Assembly: GCA_036676195.1 (NCBI GenBank) | Contig: JAKFDK010000106.1 | Location: forward strand, 25,050 to 89,049 | Direction of reading: 5' to 3' | DNA: 64,000 nucleotides | Origin: JAKFDK01 sp036676195 | GTDB lineage: Bacteria > Bacillota > Sulfobacillia > Symbiobacteriales > ZC4RG38 | In this document: positions 25,696 through 36,372 of the stretch, in pieces | How positions within the stretch are numbered: position 1 is the stretch's first letter | Layout of the letters: each line of letters opens with the position of its first letter | Translations under genes and position numbers: made by a program | The notes under the pieces: generated by a model | The model's input: the letters and a program-made list of their open reading frames with translations, nothing else | What the model was told of the DNA's origin: nothing | The model's database searches: none

Positions 25696-26937
25696 GTGAA
25701 GTTGTTATCAAGAGTCACCCTGCTGCTGGGCGCGATCCTGGTCGCCCGCTTCCTGGGCTTCGCCGCCCGCACCAGTATTGTGCCGTTCTTTCCGGAGTTC
25801 ATGACCCAATACGGAATCGGCTATACCCAGATGGGGATCCTGGTGTCAGCCTTCCTGGCGGGCTACGCCGTCTCCCTCTTCCCCTGCGGCCTCCTGGCCG
25901 ACCGATTTGACGGCCGCCGCCTCATCGCCGTGGGCCTGCTGGTGCTTGCCATTACCTTCCCCGCCACCGTCCTGGCCCCGAGCTGGTTCCTGGCTGCGGT
26001 TGCCCGTTTCCTGATGGGAGCAGGCTCGGCCCTGCTGTTCAGCCCAGCCTTGAAACTTATCGTGCTGTATCTGCCGCAGAGGATCCTGGGCCTCGCCCTG
26101 TCACTGCAGGAAATCACCATCGCACTGGGCATGTTGTTTGCCCTGGTCGGTGGCCCACTGCTCGCCCCCTGGCTGCCCTACACCACCCTGCACATGATGT
26201 TGGGCGCCGTCTGTGCCGTGATCGGGGTTGGTTTCCTGTGCCTGCGGCTGCCCCCCTTGCAACAGGTCCGGCACCAGGCCCGGCGCCCCCCCCTGCGGCA
26301 ACTGTTCAACCGGGATCTGATCCTGGTTGGGGTCGTATTCAGCCTCACCAATGCCGTGGTCTCTGGCTACCTGAACTGGCTGCCGGCCTTTGTGCAAAAC
26401 GCCCTGAACTGGGGACGCGACGGGGCCGCCCTGGTCTCCTTTGTGCTCCTGGCAGCCGACGCGGCCCTTGCGCTGGTGGCAGGCCGCCTTACCGACCAGC
26501 CGCACCAGCGGAGCCGGCTGGTAGCCGCCACGGCGACGGGAATCGCACTGGCATGCGCAACCATGGCCCTGTTCAACGCCCGGCTACCCATCCTGGCCGC
26601 GTCGGCGGTGCTGGGTGTGGCCATCCCCATGGCCTTTGTGCCCCTGCAAACCATTATAGCCGATGCGGCCGGACCGGAACGGGTCGGTGCTGCCCTGGGC
26701 CTGTTCAATGCCGGCAATCAGATCTCCGGGGCTCTCGCCGGCAGTTTGCTGGGTTGGCTGATCGATGTCTCCGGGTCATTCCGGATCATCTGGTGGGTAT
26801 GTCTGGGACTGATGGTCCTGCAGATTCCACTGATTCTAAACATGCGGGCCGGGGGCACGGCAACCCCTGCAGCCGCACAAGGGAGCGAGGATCATGATGA
26901 ACGAATCGTTCAAGGCTCTGCTACTGGACGAGATTGA
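25696..26937 (+). CDS. MFS transporter
   Basis: This protein of about 413 residues has 12 membrane segments and the major-facilitator loop motif GLLADRFDGRRLIAVGLL between helices 2 and 3, with a degenerate second copy (RLTDQPHQRSRLVA) after helix 8. Helix 1 begins at about residue 10. The substrate cannot be read from sequence. ATG 25663 has no ribosome site; GTG 25696 has GGGGAGG 12 bases upstream and gives a normal cytoplasmic N-terminus. It overlaps the following reductase gene by 44 bases, so the two are coupled. Confidence 0.9.
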   Translation: MKLLSRVTLLLGAILVARFLGFAARTSIVPFFPEFMTQYGIGYTQMGILVSAFLAGYAVSLFPCGLLADRFDGRRLIAVGLLVLAITFPATVLAPSWFLAAVARFLMGAGSALLFSPALKLIVLYLPQRILGLALSLQEITIALGMLFALVGGPLLAPWLPYTTLHMMLGAVCAVIGVGFLCLRLPPLQQVRHQARRPPLRQLFNRDLILVGVVFSLTNAVVSGYLNWLPAFVQNALNWGRDGAALVSFVLLAADAALALVAGRLTDQPHQRSRLVAATATGIALACATMALFNARLPILAASAVLGVAIPMAFVPLQTIIADAAGPERVGAALGLFNAGNQISGALAGSLLGWLIDVSGSFRIIWWVCLGLMVLQIPLILNMRAGGTATPAAAQGSEDHDERIVQGSATGRD

Positions 26938-27892
26938 AGGCACTGTACAGGCCCGCGTCGCCGAACTTAGCCCGGACGCCCTGCCAGCCGGCGACGTGCT
27001 GATCTCGGTCGCCTATTCCAGTTTGAACTACAAGGACGGGCTGGCCCTCACCGGTCAGGGCAAGATTGTGCGCAGTTATCCGATGGTACCAGGGATCGAC
27101 CTGGCCGGTGCCGTGGTGGAATCAGCCTCCCCGACCTTCAAACCTGGTGATCGGGTCGTGCTGACCGGCTGGGGCGTAGGCGAACGCCACTGGGGGGGCT
27201 ATGCCCAGTTGGCCAGGGTCAGAAGCGAGTGGTTAGTGCCGGTGCCGCCCGGGCTCAGCCTGCGCCAGGCCATGACCATTGGTACGGCCGGGCTCACCGC
27301 CATGCTCTGCGTGATGGCCCTGGAAGAACGGGGGTTGACTCCGGGGGACCGTGAGGTAGTGGTGACCGGCGCCGCCGGCGGAGTGGGCAGCGTGGCCGTT
27401 GCTATCCTGGCCAAACTGGGCTATAACGTGACTGCCGTCACCGGACGGGCCGAGGCCCATGCCTACCTGCAGTCCCTTGGTGCCCGCCAGATTCTGGACC
27501 GCAGTGCCCTGGCCCCCTCACCCCGGCCGCTGGAGAGCGAACGCTGGGGCGGTGCGGTTGACACTGTAGGCGGTGAACCCCTGGCCGCCCTGCTGCGCAG
27601 CATGGCCTACGGGTCCGGCGTGGCCGCCTGCGGGCTGGCGGCGGAGAGCAGCCTGCCCACCACGGTGCTGCCCTTCATTCTGCGGGGGGTCAGCCTGATC
27701 GGCATCGACTCGGTCATGTGCCCACTGCCGAGGCGGCAGGCCGCCTGGCGGCGCCTGGCCCGTGACCTGACGCCGGCGGCATTGGAGCAGATGACCCAGG
27801 TCGTGACCTTGCAGGACCTGCCGGCACTGAGCCGGGAAATTCTGCAAGGCCGGGTGCGTGGCCGCGTGGTGGTGGATGTCAACGCCTCATAA
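26894..27892 (+). CDS. AcuI/YhdH-type NADPH-dependent enoyl (acrylyl-CoA) reductase
   Basis: This is a 332-residue medium-chain dehydrogenase without the zinc ligands. Family markers are VAYSSLNYKDGLALTGQGKI (typical of AcuI/YhdH), VPGIDLAGAVVES, TIGTAGLTAMLCV, the NADPH loop VTGAAGGVGSVAVAILAKLG, and the last segment with IGIDSVMCPLPRRQAAW. Enzymes of this group reduce acrylyl-CoA or small enones. It overlaps the MFS transporter gene, which suggests uptake or export of a compound linked to this reduction. GGGAGCGAGG precedes the ATG. Confidence 0.9.
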   Translation: MMNESFKALLLDEIEGTVQARVAELSPDALPAGDVLISVAYSSLNYKDGLALTGQGKIVRSYPMVPGIDLAGAVVESASPTFKPGDRVVLTGWGVGERHWGGYAQLARVRSEWLVPVPPGLSLRQAMTIGTAGLTAMLCVMALEERGLTPGDREVVVTGAAGGVGSVAVAILAKLGYNVTAVTGRAEAHAYLQSLGARQILDRSALAPSPRPLESERWGGAVDTVGGEPLAALLRSMAYGSGVAACGLAAESSLPTTVLPFILRGVSLIGIDSVMCPLPRRQAAWRRLARDLTPAALEQMTQVVTLQDLPALSREILQGRVRGRVVVDVNAS

Positions 27893-27903
27893 CCCTTGGC
27901 GAG

Positions 27904-27937
27904 AGCAGCGCCGGTGGCCAAAGCCACCGGCGCTGCT
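27904..27937. terminator. Bidirectional terminator between reductase gene and uvrA
   Basis: A 14-bp perfect stem (GCAGCGCCGGTGGC with GCCACCGGCGCTGC) has a four-base loop, between two convergent genes. The T tract is weak on the plus strand. Confidence 0.6.
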
Positions 27938-27950
27938 GTATTCCACCGGG

Positions 27951-30818
<2,868 letters not shown>

Positions 30819-31027
30819 GCCATCCTCCTGATCGGAGAGAAAAAAGGGCTGTTCTCATTATAGCACGGTAACGGGTACGGTATCTTTTCCATCATGGCAC
30901 ATCAATGGGCTTTTGGGTCTATGCGATAGCTGGGAGAGGGGTAATGACCGTGGAGCCCGGGTCAAGCCGCTCTGTCCAGTGGAGGAAAGCGCCGTACTCA
31001 GGGGCACCTCCCACACCAAATAGAAGC

Positions 31028-31053
31028 GGGCCGGAAGCGTTTGCCTCCGGCCC
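31028..31053 (-). terminator. Terminator after the halocin-like locus
   Basis: On the minus strand an 8-bp stem (GGGCCGGA with TCCGGCCC) has a ten-base loop and is followed by GCTTCTATTT. It lies about 35 bases past the small membrane-protein gene. Confidence 0.6.
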
Positions 31054-31087
31054 GGACTCTTCAGGTGTACTATCAATGTTTCTGTAG

Positions 31088-31321
31088 CTACCTGAAAATC
31101 AGCTTCGATGCCGCCATAATGACTGCAAGCACGACCCCGTACACTACTGAAACGGCTTTTCTGCTAAGTGGCCCCCAGGCCAGGTCGATCCCTTCGGTAA
31201 CCGCAGCGGCGGTGGCCATTTGGGCAAAGAAGAGTGCGGGTGAGTTCATGTCTCCATATACCTTATAGAGCAGAGCAGCAGCGGCGGCAGGCACGGCTAC
31301 CCGCAGAACTCTGCTCAGCAC
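31088..31321 (-). CDS. Small membrane protein, candidate immunity or accessory protein
   Basis: This is a protein of about 77 residues from GTG 31321, which has GGGGTGACGCG just before it. It has two or three hydrophobic stretches (VAVPAAAAALLYKVY, SPALFFAQMATAAAVT, VVYGVVLAVIMAASKLI) and basic ends. It begins 29 bases after the stop of the cysteine-rich peptide precursor and shares its transcript. The open frame extends to 31456, but that would overlap the precursor's Cys-rich core. By position it could protect the producer or assist export of the peptide; no family is recognised. Confidence 0.65.
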   Translation of the reverse strand: MLSRVLRVAVPAAAAALLYKVYGDMNSPALFFAQMATAAAVTEGIDLAWGPLSRKAVSVVYGVVLAVIMAASKLIFR

Positions 31322-31350
31322 CGCGTCACCCCGTCCTGACGTTGTTTTTG

Positions 31351-32094
31351 CTAGCTCCAGCAATACCCATGGCAGAAAGCACCCCACGCACCAAGGCAAA
31401 TGGCGCAAGCAGTGCAGCCGTACGGGTTTTTTCCCGCCGCGCATAGGTTGAGACATGAATAGCTACAGACCCACTTCACTGGATCAGGGATGTTCTTCCA
31501 GTAGTTTAGAAGACAGTTCCAGAAGCAGTTCCAGTCCTCGCCTTGGATAGTGATGGAGCCTGTATCAGCGGTCCACTTTTCTACCAATTGACCCCCTTCG
31601 TACCGGAGTCGCCCCATCTCCGTACCATCTGCCTTGCTCAGGGTAATGGTACGGTCTTCTTGGGCTTTACCCGGCTTGATTGAGAACTCAGCTACACCAA
31701 CTACGGTATTTGTCCTGGGCTCCACGTAAACCCACAGAGCTTTGGTTTCCCCATTCGTGGCCGGGATGGGGACATAAATCAAGTTCCTGGCTCCATCCTT
31801 GTACGTTACCAGGACGGCTTTGGATAAGTCGGCTTTGTTCCGCTTGGTCGCCAGTTTGAATTCTTTGTCGCCCAACACTACCTTGGCCACGTCCGGCGGA
31901 ACATCACCACACGACGTAACGGATGTACCCTCGCCCTGGTTATCTTTGGACCCGTGGTGCAACGCGCCAACACAGATCACGCCTACTCCTTGAGAGCCGA
32001 ACTGATCTGGGCTTGCAGCAAACGCCAGGACAGACGTCAAAGCCACAGCCAGGACAGATACAAGAGTAACCGCGATAACCAACTTCTTTATCAC
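31351..32094 (-). CDS. Halocin-C8-like cysteine-rich peptide precursor
   Basis: This 247-residue protein has a Sec signal (MIKKLVIAVTLVSVLAVALT, cleavage near AFA-AS), a hydrophilic middle domain of about 150 residues, and a compact C-terminal domain (187-247). That domain has ten cysteines, at about 190, 194, 210, 214, 218, 227, 230, 233, 241 and 245, in CxxC and Cx3C spacings with a Trp/Gly-rich setting. HalC8, as I recall it, is likewise released from the C-terminus of a long precursor and has ten cysteines in five disulphides, the N-terminal part acting as immunity protein. The GTG start has GGAGGTAT six bases before it. A bacteriocin-like function is inferred. Confidence 0.7.
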   Translation of the reverse strand: MIKKLVIAVTLVSVLAVALTSVLAFAASPDQFGSQGVGVICVGALHHGSKDNQGEGTSVTSCGDVPPDVAKVVLGDKEFKLATKRNKADLSKAVLVTYKDGARNLIYVPIPATNGETKALWVYVEPRTNTVVGVAEFSIKPGKAQEDRTITLSKADGTEMGRLRYEGGQLVEKWTADTGSITIQGEDWNCFWNCLLNYWKNIPDPVKWVCSYSCLNLCAAGKNPYGCTACAICLGAWGAFCHGYCWS

Positions 32095-32244
32095 TGACCT
32101 ATACCTCCAATCCCCAACTTAGTTATGTCGCCACCCAATAGGGATCCCTGCCCTCCTTTCGCAACTGCGACGTGTTGAAAACAACTTGTCTTGCAGCCCC
32201 ACTCATAGACTAAACGCAAGGAGACAACTTAAGAGATATGAAAA

Positions 32245-32919
32245 TTAACATAGAAAGGACAGGAGAGCGCTTTTCTTCCGGTCCAGCCGTTCTTTCCCGT
32301 ATTCTCGGACGGAATTCAATGGCTTTCCACAACGTGCACAGACTGCTGGTTTCCGTCCTTTTGGAATAATGTCTCGAACGTGATACTTGAACTTGCATTG
32401 CCGCTCAAATTCGATGGCTCCGTGCTCCTGCCCACCGTGTACCAGTTCCTCCACATCCATACTTCCAGTAAGTATCCAGTTCAGTAGAGCCCGGAATCGC
32501 CTTGCCGACTGGTCCGTGTTGGGTACCTCGATGACCCAATCATCCTCGGTGTGCCGGAGAAGGTTGTACATCTCTAGTGTGTCAATTCGCACCTGCCCGC
32601 TCAGGCCGAATAACAGTTCGGTCTGGAACAGCAGGCGCAGTGTGCGGACCCAGGCGCCCACGGCGGCGGCCAGGTCAATGGCCGTGTAGCGAATGGCGGC
32701 CAGCACCCGCCGCCTGAGGCGGCGAAAGAATGGGCCGGCGTACGTGGAAGGGCCACCAGGATGCCGTGGGCCGGCCACCCGATCCTCCAGCCGCCGCAGC
32801 CGCCAGTACGCCCACCAGATGACTCGCCGCACACCCTGCATCTCCATGTAGGAGACCAGGCGAGTTGGCCCGTGGCCCGGAGTCATGTCGCACTGCCTGT
32901 CCTGCCCCATCATGCCCAT
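32245..32919 (-). CDS. Uncharacterised protein with C-terminal CxxC
   Basis: This is an open frame of up to 224 residues, rich in Arg and Trp at the N-terminus (VIWWAYWRLRRLEDR), with a central helical part (LFQTELLFGLSGQVRIDTLE). The C-terminal basic segment holds one CARCGKPLN pair. I recognise no family. Base composition shifts within the gene, from very GC-rich at the 5' part to moderate at the 3' part, so it may be composite. No convincing ribosome site marks the start; internal ATG codons at about residues 12 and 25 are alternatives. It diverges from the HTH gene at 33176. Confidence 0.5.
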   Translation of the reverse strand: MGMMGQDRQCDMTPGHGPTRLVSYMEMQGVRRVIWWAYWRLRRLEDRVAGPRHPGGPSTYAGPFFRRLRRRVLAAIRYTAIDLAAAVGAWVRTLRLLFQTELLFGLSGQVRIDTLEMYNLLRHTEDDWVIEVPNTDQSARRFRALLNWILTGSMDVEELVHGGQEHGAIEFERQCKFKYHVRDIIPKGRKPAVCARCGKPLNSVREYGKERLDRKKSALLSFLC

Positions 32920-33034
32920 TTGGGTGGCCCCCCCCCGTTGCGGCTAGGCCGTCCGCTCCCCCGTTGCCCCCCGTCCGGGCGGTGCCTGCCGCTGGTAACA
33001 AGGTAACACGGGGCGACGCCTCCAGAAAACGGAA

Positions 33035-33059
33035 AAAGGCCGGGTCAATACCGGCCTTT
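33035..33059. terminator. Hairpin in the divergent intergenic region
   Basis: A 9-bp perfect stem (AAAGGCCGG with CCGGCCTTT) has a seven-base loop. It lies between two divergent genes, so it may be an attenuator or a relic terminator rather than an active one. Confidence 0.4.
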
Positions 33060-33071
33060 GTCAAGCTAACA

Positions 33072-33084
33072 TTGACAGTGTCAA
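33072..33084. promoter_or_regulatory. Perfect 13-base palindrome, candidate operator
   Basis: TTGACA-G-TGTCAA is an exact inverted repeat about 90 bases upstream of the HTH regulator gene. The left arm is itself a consensus -35 box. It is a plausible binding site for the regulator encoded next to it. Confidence 0.4.
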
Positions 33085-33109
33085 ACCCCGTTCGGAGTAC
33101 TGTTCGCCC

Positions 33110-33138
33110 TTGTCGTCCCACTAGAGAAAAACTATAAT
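33110..33138 (+). promoter_or_regulatory. Promoter of the HTH regulator gene
   Basis: TTGTCG (33110-33115), 17 bases, TATAAT (33133-33138). The start site would fall near 33145, leaving a 30-base leader with AAGGAGG before ATG 33176. Confidence 0.65.
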
Positions 33139-33175
33139 GGGAATAAGCGGAAATCGCTCTCAAGGAGGGGCTACT

Positions 33176-33814
33176 ATGTCGGTCGGAGGGAGGGTAAAAC
33201 ACCTCCTCGACTCGCACGGCCACTCTCTCAGGAAGGCACATGAAATCACCGGTATTTGCCATGAAACCATCCGCCGAATTATCAATGGTTGGGAAGGGCC
33301 TACACTGATCGGCTACATTCGGCGGATCGCCGAAGGGTATCGTGCCCAGGGGTACCATGTAGATGAAACTTCCCTGATGGAGGGGCTGGACCCCAAAGGG
33401 GACTTCGAGTGGACCATTCGCCAAGCTCCGCCCCTGAACAGGTTAGAAATGGTGGTAATGAGCGTTCAGGAAAGGGTCCGTCTGGCCCTGGATTTTCTCC
33501 GGGCGAGGTACCCGAAGGTGTGCGCTCCTGAGTTATTGACCACTGCCAGCGGCCTGCGAAAAGACGAATTCGACCGGTGGAGGAGCAGGCCATCTGACCT
33601 CGTTACAACGCTTGCTCTTGCTACGGCAGTAAATCACTTGACCGGCATATCAAAGGAATGGTTTACGGATGGTTGGCTCAAAGCCGAAGCCATCGAAGAG
33701 CCGTTCCTGGACCGGGTATGCCGTCTGGCTTCAAGAGCCCAAGGGTCTAGTAGATTTGTGTCGAACAGGATTCCTGAGTTACTCCAGGCCGTGCGCCGCA
33801 ATTTGACCAGTTGA
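33176..33814 (+). CDS. HTH domain regulator
   Basis: This is a 212-residue protein with an AAGGAGG site before ATG 33176. The first 60 residues form an HTH-like module (KHLLDSHGHSLRKAHEITGI CHETIRRIINGW) of the XRE/Cro type. A second region at about residues 100-165 (RLALDFLRARYPKVCAPELL) could be another HTH or a dimerisation part. The promoter and a nearby palindrome suggest autoregulation. Its 3' end faces the TPR/peptide gene pair, with under 50 bases between. Whether it is the target of that pair is open. Confidence 0.7.
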   Translation: MSVGGRVKHLLDSHGHSLRKAHEITGICHETIRRIINGWEGPTLIGYIRRIAEGYRAQGYHVDETSLMEGLDPKGDFEWTIRQAPPLNRLEMVVMSVQERVRLALDFLRARYPKVCAPELLTTASGLRKDEFDRWRSRPSDLVTTLALATAVNHLTGISKEWFTDGWLKAEAIEEPFLDRVCRLASRAQGSSRFVSNRIPELLQAVRRNLTS

Positions 33815-33860
33815 CAAGCCGTCACCGGAGTCTGTTCGTGTACAGGCACGGTTGGACAGC

Positions 33861-33959
33861 CTAGCCGGGCCGGATTCCGCCTGTATCCGCCGCTAGGACC
33901 ACTGCCGGCAGCAGCACTGTAGTGGCGATCAACACCAGGGTAACTGCTAGCTTCTTCAT
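33861..33959 (-). CDS. Short exported peptide, Phr-like
   Basis: This is a 32-residue open frame: positively charged start MKKLAVTLVLIATT, hydrophobic core to LLPAVVLA, then the tail ADTGGIRPG. It is a complete signal peptide followed by eight or nine residues, exactly the shape of Bacillus Phr pro-peptides. GAGGAGG lies six bases before ATG 33959. It begins 19 bases after the stop codon of the TPR gene on the same strand. The predicted signal would be DTGGIRPG or a shorter C-terminal fragment after export and processing. It is too short for most automatic annotation. Confidence 0.65.
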   Translation of the reverse strand: MKKLAVTLVLIATTVLLPAVVLAADTGGIRPG

Positions 33960-33978
33960 GCTCATCCTCCTCGACCGT

Positions 33979-34926
33979 TTATCTGGGCCGGGTAATGTCT
34001 CGCATGAACCGATCCACCGCTTCCGGGTGGCGAATGGCCATTTCACGAATTGACGCACGTAGATCATTAACTAAATTCTGCTTTTCCTCTTTTTCTGCAT
34101 TAGCCTTGGCTAAGATAGCTACAGCCAGAGCACCTTCAGTGTCACCCGTAGCCTTTCCAACCCGGTGGAGTATATCAAGGGCATCAGTAAACAGGAGCCG
34201 TATATTCTGCGCCCGCACAGCGGCTTCAATGGCGATCGCCGTGGCATCTTCGTACTTACCCTCCAGAAGGCATAGCTGGGCTTCGTCGATCAGATAGCCG
34301 GCGTTCACCTTATCATCGCCGGGATGCCGTTCAACATATTCTTTTCCCTGCTTGATCAGTTTGCGGGCCAGGTCAAGCCGATTGAGCTGGAGAGCCTGCC
34401 AGGTGGCATTCTGTCGGCATGTCTCCGCGAGGTCTGCTTCTTTTCTTGCCTTCGCGGCTTCATAGGCTCGCTCAAATTGCACCAGGGATTCTTCGTGTTC
34501 ACCCGCGACACGGTGGTATTCACCAAGATTGAGCATGGCGGTTAAGTAGTGGCGGCGAGCAGGCTCCTTATACCGCTCGTAATGGTCAAAGTACCGCCGT
34601 TGAGTATGTACAGCCTGCCATTCCACACCACGGACCTTATGCTGCGCCCAGGCCAGTTCAATCAGCGACCGGCCTAATAAGTCCCAATCCCTGATATCTT
34701 CGGCCAAGCACACAGCAACCTGGCCGGGTTCAAGGGCAGCGCCATATTTATTGAGGTTGCTCAGGCTACGGCACAGGGCGTAATTCAAGAACGCCTTCTG
34801 GTCCCTTTTCCATTCCCCTTCGGGGCCGCATTCGGTCAAGGCTTGTGTAGCCTTTCTTGCGCAGGCTTCCCAATCGTGCTCCTCAAGTAGATTAACGACT
34901 GTCTCAAACTTGACCTTGAACGCCAC
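33979..34926 (-). CDS. TPR-repeat protein, candidate Rap-like peptide receptor
   Basis: This is a protein of about 315 residues made almost wholly of tetratricopeptide helices. Examples are FETVVNLLEEHDWEACARKA TQAL, RHYLTAMLNLGEYHRVAGEH EESLVQFERAYEAAK, ADLAETCRQNATWQALQLNR, and NAGYLIDEAQLCLLEGKYED ATAIAIEAA. There is no N-terminal HTH, so it resembles Rap phosphatases/anti-activators rather than Rgg/PlcR. The 32-residue peptide gene follows at once. The frame extends to 35217, but TAAAAT at 34976-34981 looks like the -10 box, so I chose GTG 34926 with GGGGGCGG five bases upstream; ATG 34977 is the alternative. Confidence 0.8.
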   Translation of the reverse strand: MAFKVKFETVVNLLEEHDWEACARKATQALTECGPEGEWKRDQKAFLNYALCRSLSNLNKYGAALEPGQVAVCLAEDIRDWDLLGRSLIELAWAQHKVRGVEWQAVHTQRRYFDHYERYKEPARRHYLTAMLNLGEYHRVAGEHEESLVQFERAYEAAKARKEADLAETCRQNATWQALQLNRLDLARKLIKQGKEYVERHPGDDKVNAGYLIDEAQLCLLEGKYEDATAIAIEAAVRAQNIRLLFTDALDILHRVGKATGDTEGALAVAILAKANAEKEEKQNLVNDLRASIREMAIRHPEAVDRFMRDITRPR

Positions 34927-34975
34927 GGTTCCGCCCCCTTCAAGGTCGGCTACTTCAACTGATGCCCTTGTTCCC

Positions 34976-35004
34976 ATTTTAAAGGGGAACACGTCTGTAA
35001 ACAA
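34976..35004 (-). promoter_or_regulatory. Putative promoter of the TPR/peptide operon
   Basis: Reading leftward, TTGTTT (34999-35004), 17 bases, TAAAAT (34976-34981). The -10 box is good and the -35 box is weak. It overlaps the first ATG of the open frame. Confidence 0.4.
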
Positions 35005-35140
35005 GACCCATTTTACCCAGTAGATTAACCCGATGGCTATAAACGGTTTTTGTCCAGAAGGGTAAGATTCTGGTGCTGTCTTCTTCCTCCAATCTTTGCT
35101 GGCTTCTGCAGCGGCGCCCACAGGGAGGTTTCCGTCCGGT

Positions 35141-36025
35141 ATGAACACCCGCTGGATCAGAAAGGCAACTGGTCTGAGTCTGGGCCTGCTGCTGGGATGG
35201 GCTCCACTGCCCACCACAGCCGCACCCCTGGACTATCTGGCCACCGATATTCGCCGCAGCCAGGTAGTCGCCATGACCGAGATCGTGGCCACGGGCGCCG
35301 CAGACCACGCCGGCGCCGCCCGGCCGCTGGCCATTTACAAGGGGCGCCCGGCGCCCTTCCTGGACCTGTACATCGTGCCCGCGCCGGCGGAGCCGGGCTG
35401 CACCCGCATGGCCCAGTTCACCCGCGGCGAGCGGTCCATGGTCCTGCTCCGCCCGGTCACGGGTACACCGTATTACAGCCTGGTCTGCGGTGCCCGCGGC
35501 AAATACCGCCATATGGGTCCCGAAGGAGACACCAATGGCGTGGACTGGATTGCCGACGAGCGCTGGCCGGACTACCTTTCCCAGGCCGCCGCCCAGGACC
35601 TTGAGGTGGAAACAGAGCACATGCGGCTGTATGGGCCGGCCTTTACCGGCTTTGCCATCCGCTTCAGCCTGCTGCTCCTGATGTTCGCCGTGGCCGTCTC
35701 CCGGCTGACCGGCCTGCGGCCGACCCTGCTGCCCACCGGCGTCCTTGTCGGCTGGTTCTGGGCCCTGCCCTGGCTGCTGCTGCACCTGTCGGCGACCATG
35801 GCTCCCGCCTTCCGAATGGCCGCACCGGCGCGCTGGCTGCTGCTGATCCCCGCCCAGTTAACGGCCGGCACTGATGCCGGGGTGGCCATTGCCACCCTGC
35901 TGGCCCCGCCGGTCCTGGTCCTGTTCCTGCTGGCGGCCGGCACCCGGCTCGTCCGGCGCTGGCGCCGCCATCCACGATTATCCTTTGCATCGCTTATCAA
36001 AAGTCACTGCAAGGTTGGACCCTAA
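35141..36025 (+). CDS. Exported-domain membrane protein, unknown function
   Basis: This is a 294-residue protein. An N-terminal signal (TGLSLGLLLGWAPLPTTA) is followed by an outer domain of about 140 residues with two cysteines (EPGCTRMAQF, YYSLVCGARGK) that could form a disulphide. Four membrane helices follow between about 175 and 280 (FAIRFSLLLLMFAVAVS, LVGWFWALPWLLLHL and others), and a basic end. No family is recognised. GGAGG lies 14 bases before ATG 35141. The last 17 residues are encoded by DNA of lower GC than the rest, so the 3' end may have been altered when the adjacent toxin locus arrived. Confidence 0.65.
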   Translation: MNTRWIRKATGLSLGLLLGWAPLPTTAAPLDYLATDIRRSQVVAMTEIVATGAADHAGAARPLAIYKGRPAPFLDLYIVPAPAEPGCTRMAQFTRGERSMVLLRPVTGTPYYSLVCGARGKYRHMGPEGDTNGVDWIADERWPDYLSQAAAQDLEVETEHMRLYGPAFTGFAIRFSLLLLMFAVAVSRLTGLRPTLLPTGVLVGWFWALPWLLLHLSATMAPAFRMAAPARWLLLIPAQLTAGTDAGVAIATLLAPPVLVLFLLAAGTRLVRRWRRHPRLSFASLIKSHCKVGP

Positions 36026-36372
36026 ATGACCTGAATTACAATGCCTACCGCTGCTACGATATCTGCAACTTGATCGTCTGTTAGCACTCCCCTTTGGCTG
36101 GCAAACCGGCTTACTGACAAAGATTTTACTTGGAACGCGTCGGCAGCCGATACCTTTATTAGGCCGTTCTTGACGTCTGGTTTAAGTTTTATGAACCAGG
36201 GGAACTCCGTAAATCCGTCTTGCCACTCAGTAATTGGTACGATGACCTTCAACGGTAATTTGCCTATTTGGTCTCCACTAATCACGACACAGGGGCGGAT
36301 TTTTTGAATTTCCGCCCCCTGCGCCGGGTTCAAGTTCACATCCCAAACCTGTCCTCTAGCAATCGCCACCAT
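36022..36372 (-). CDS. MazF/PemK family endoribonuclease toxin
   Basis: This 116-residue protein has the PemK/MazF fold markers: IARGQVWDVNLNPAQGAEIQ KIRPCVVIS (conserved RG-x-x-W start and the GxEI-x-K-x-RPxVV motif), VIVPIT at about 55, and SVSRFASQRGVLTDDQVADI near the C-terminus. MazF toxins cut RNA at specific short sequences to stop growth. The start overlaps the upstream HTH-ImmA gene by 17 bases and has a GTGGGGGGC site, so the two are translationally coupled. No classical small antitoxin is present; the coupled regulator takes its position. The base composition is lower in GC than neighbouring genes. Confidence 0.92.
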   Translation of the reverse strand: MVAIARGQVWDVNLNPAQGAEIQKIRPCVVISGDQIGKLPLKVIVPITEWQDGFTEFPWFIKLKPDVKNGLIKVSAADAFQVKSLSVSRFASQRGVLTDDQVADIVAAVGIVIQVI

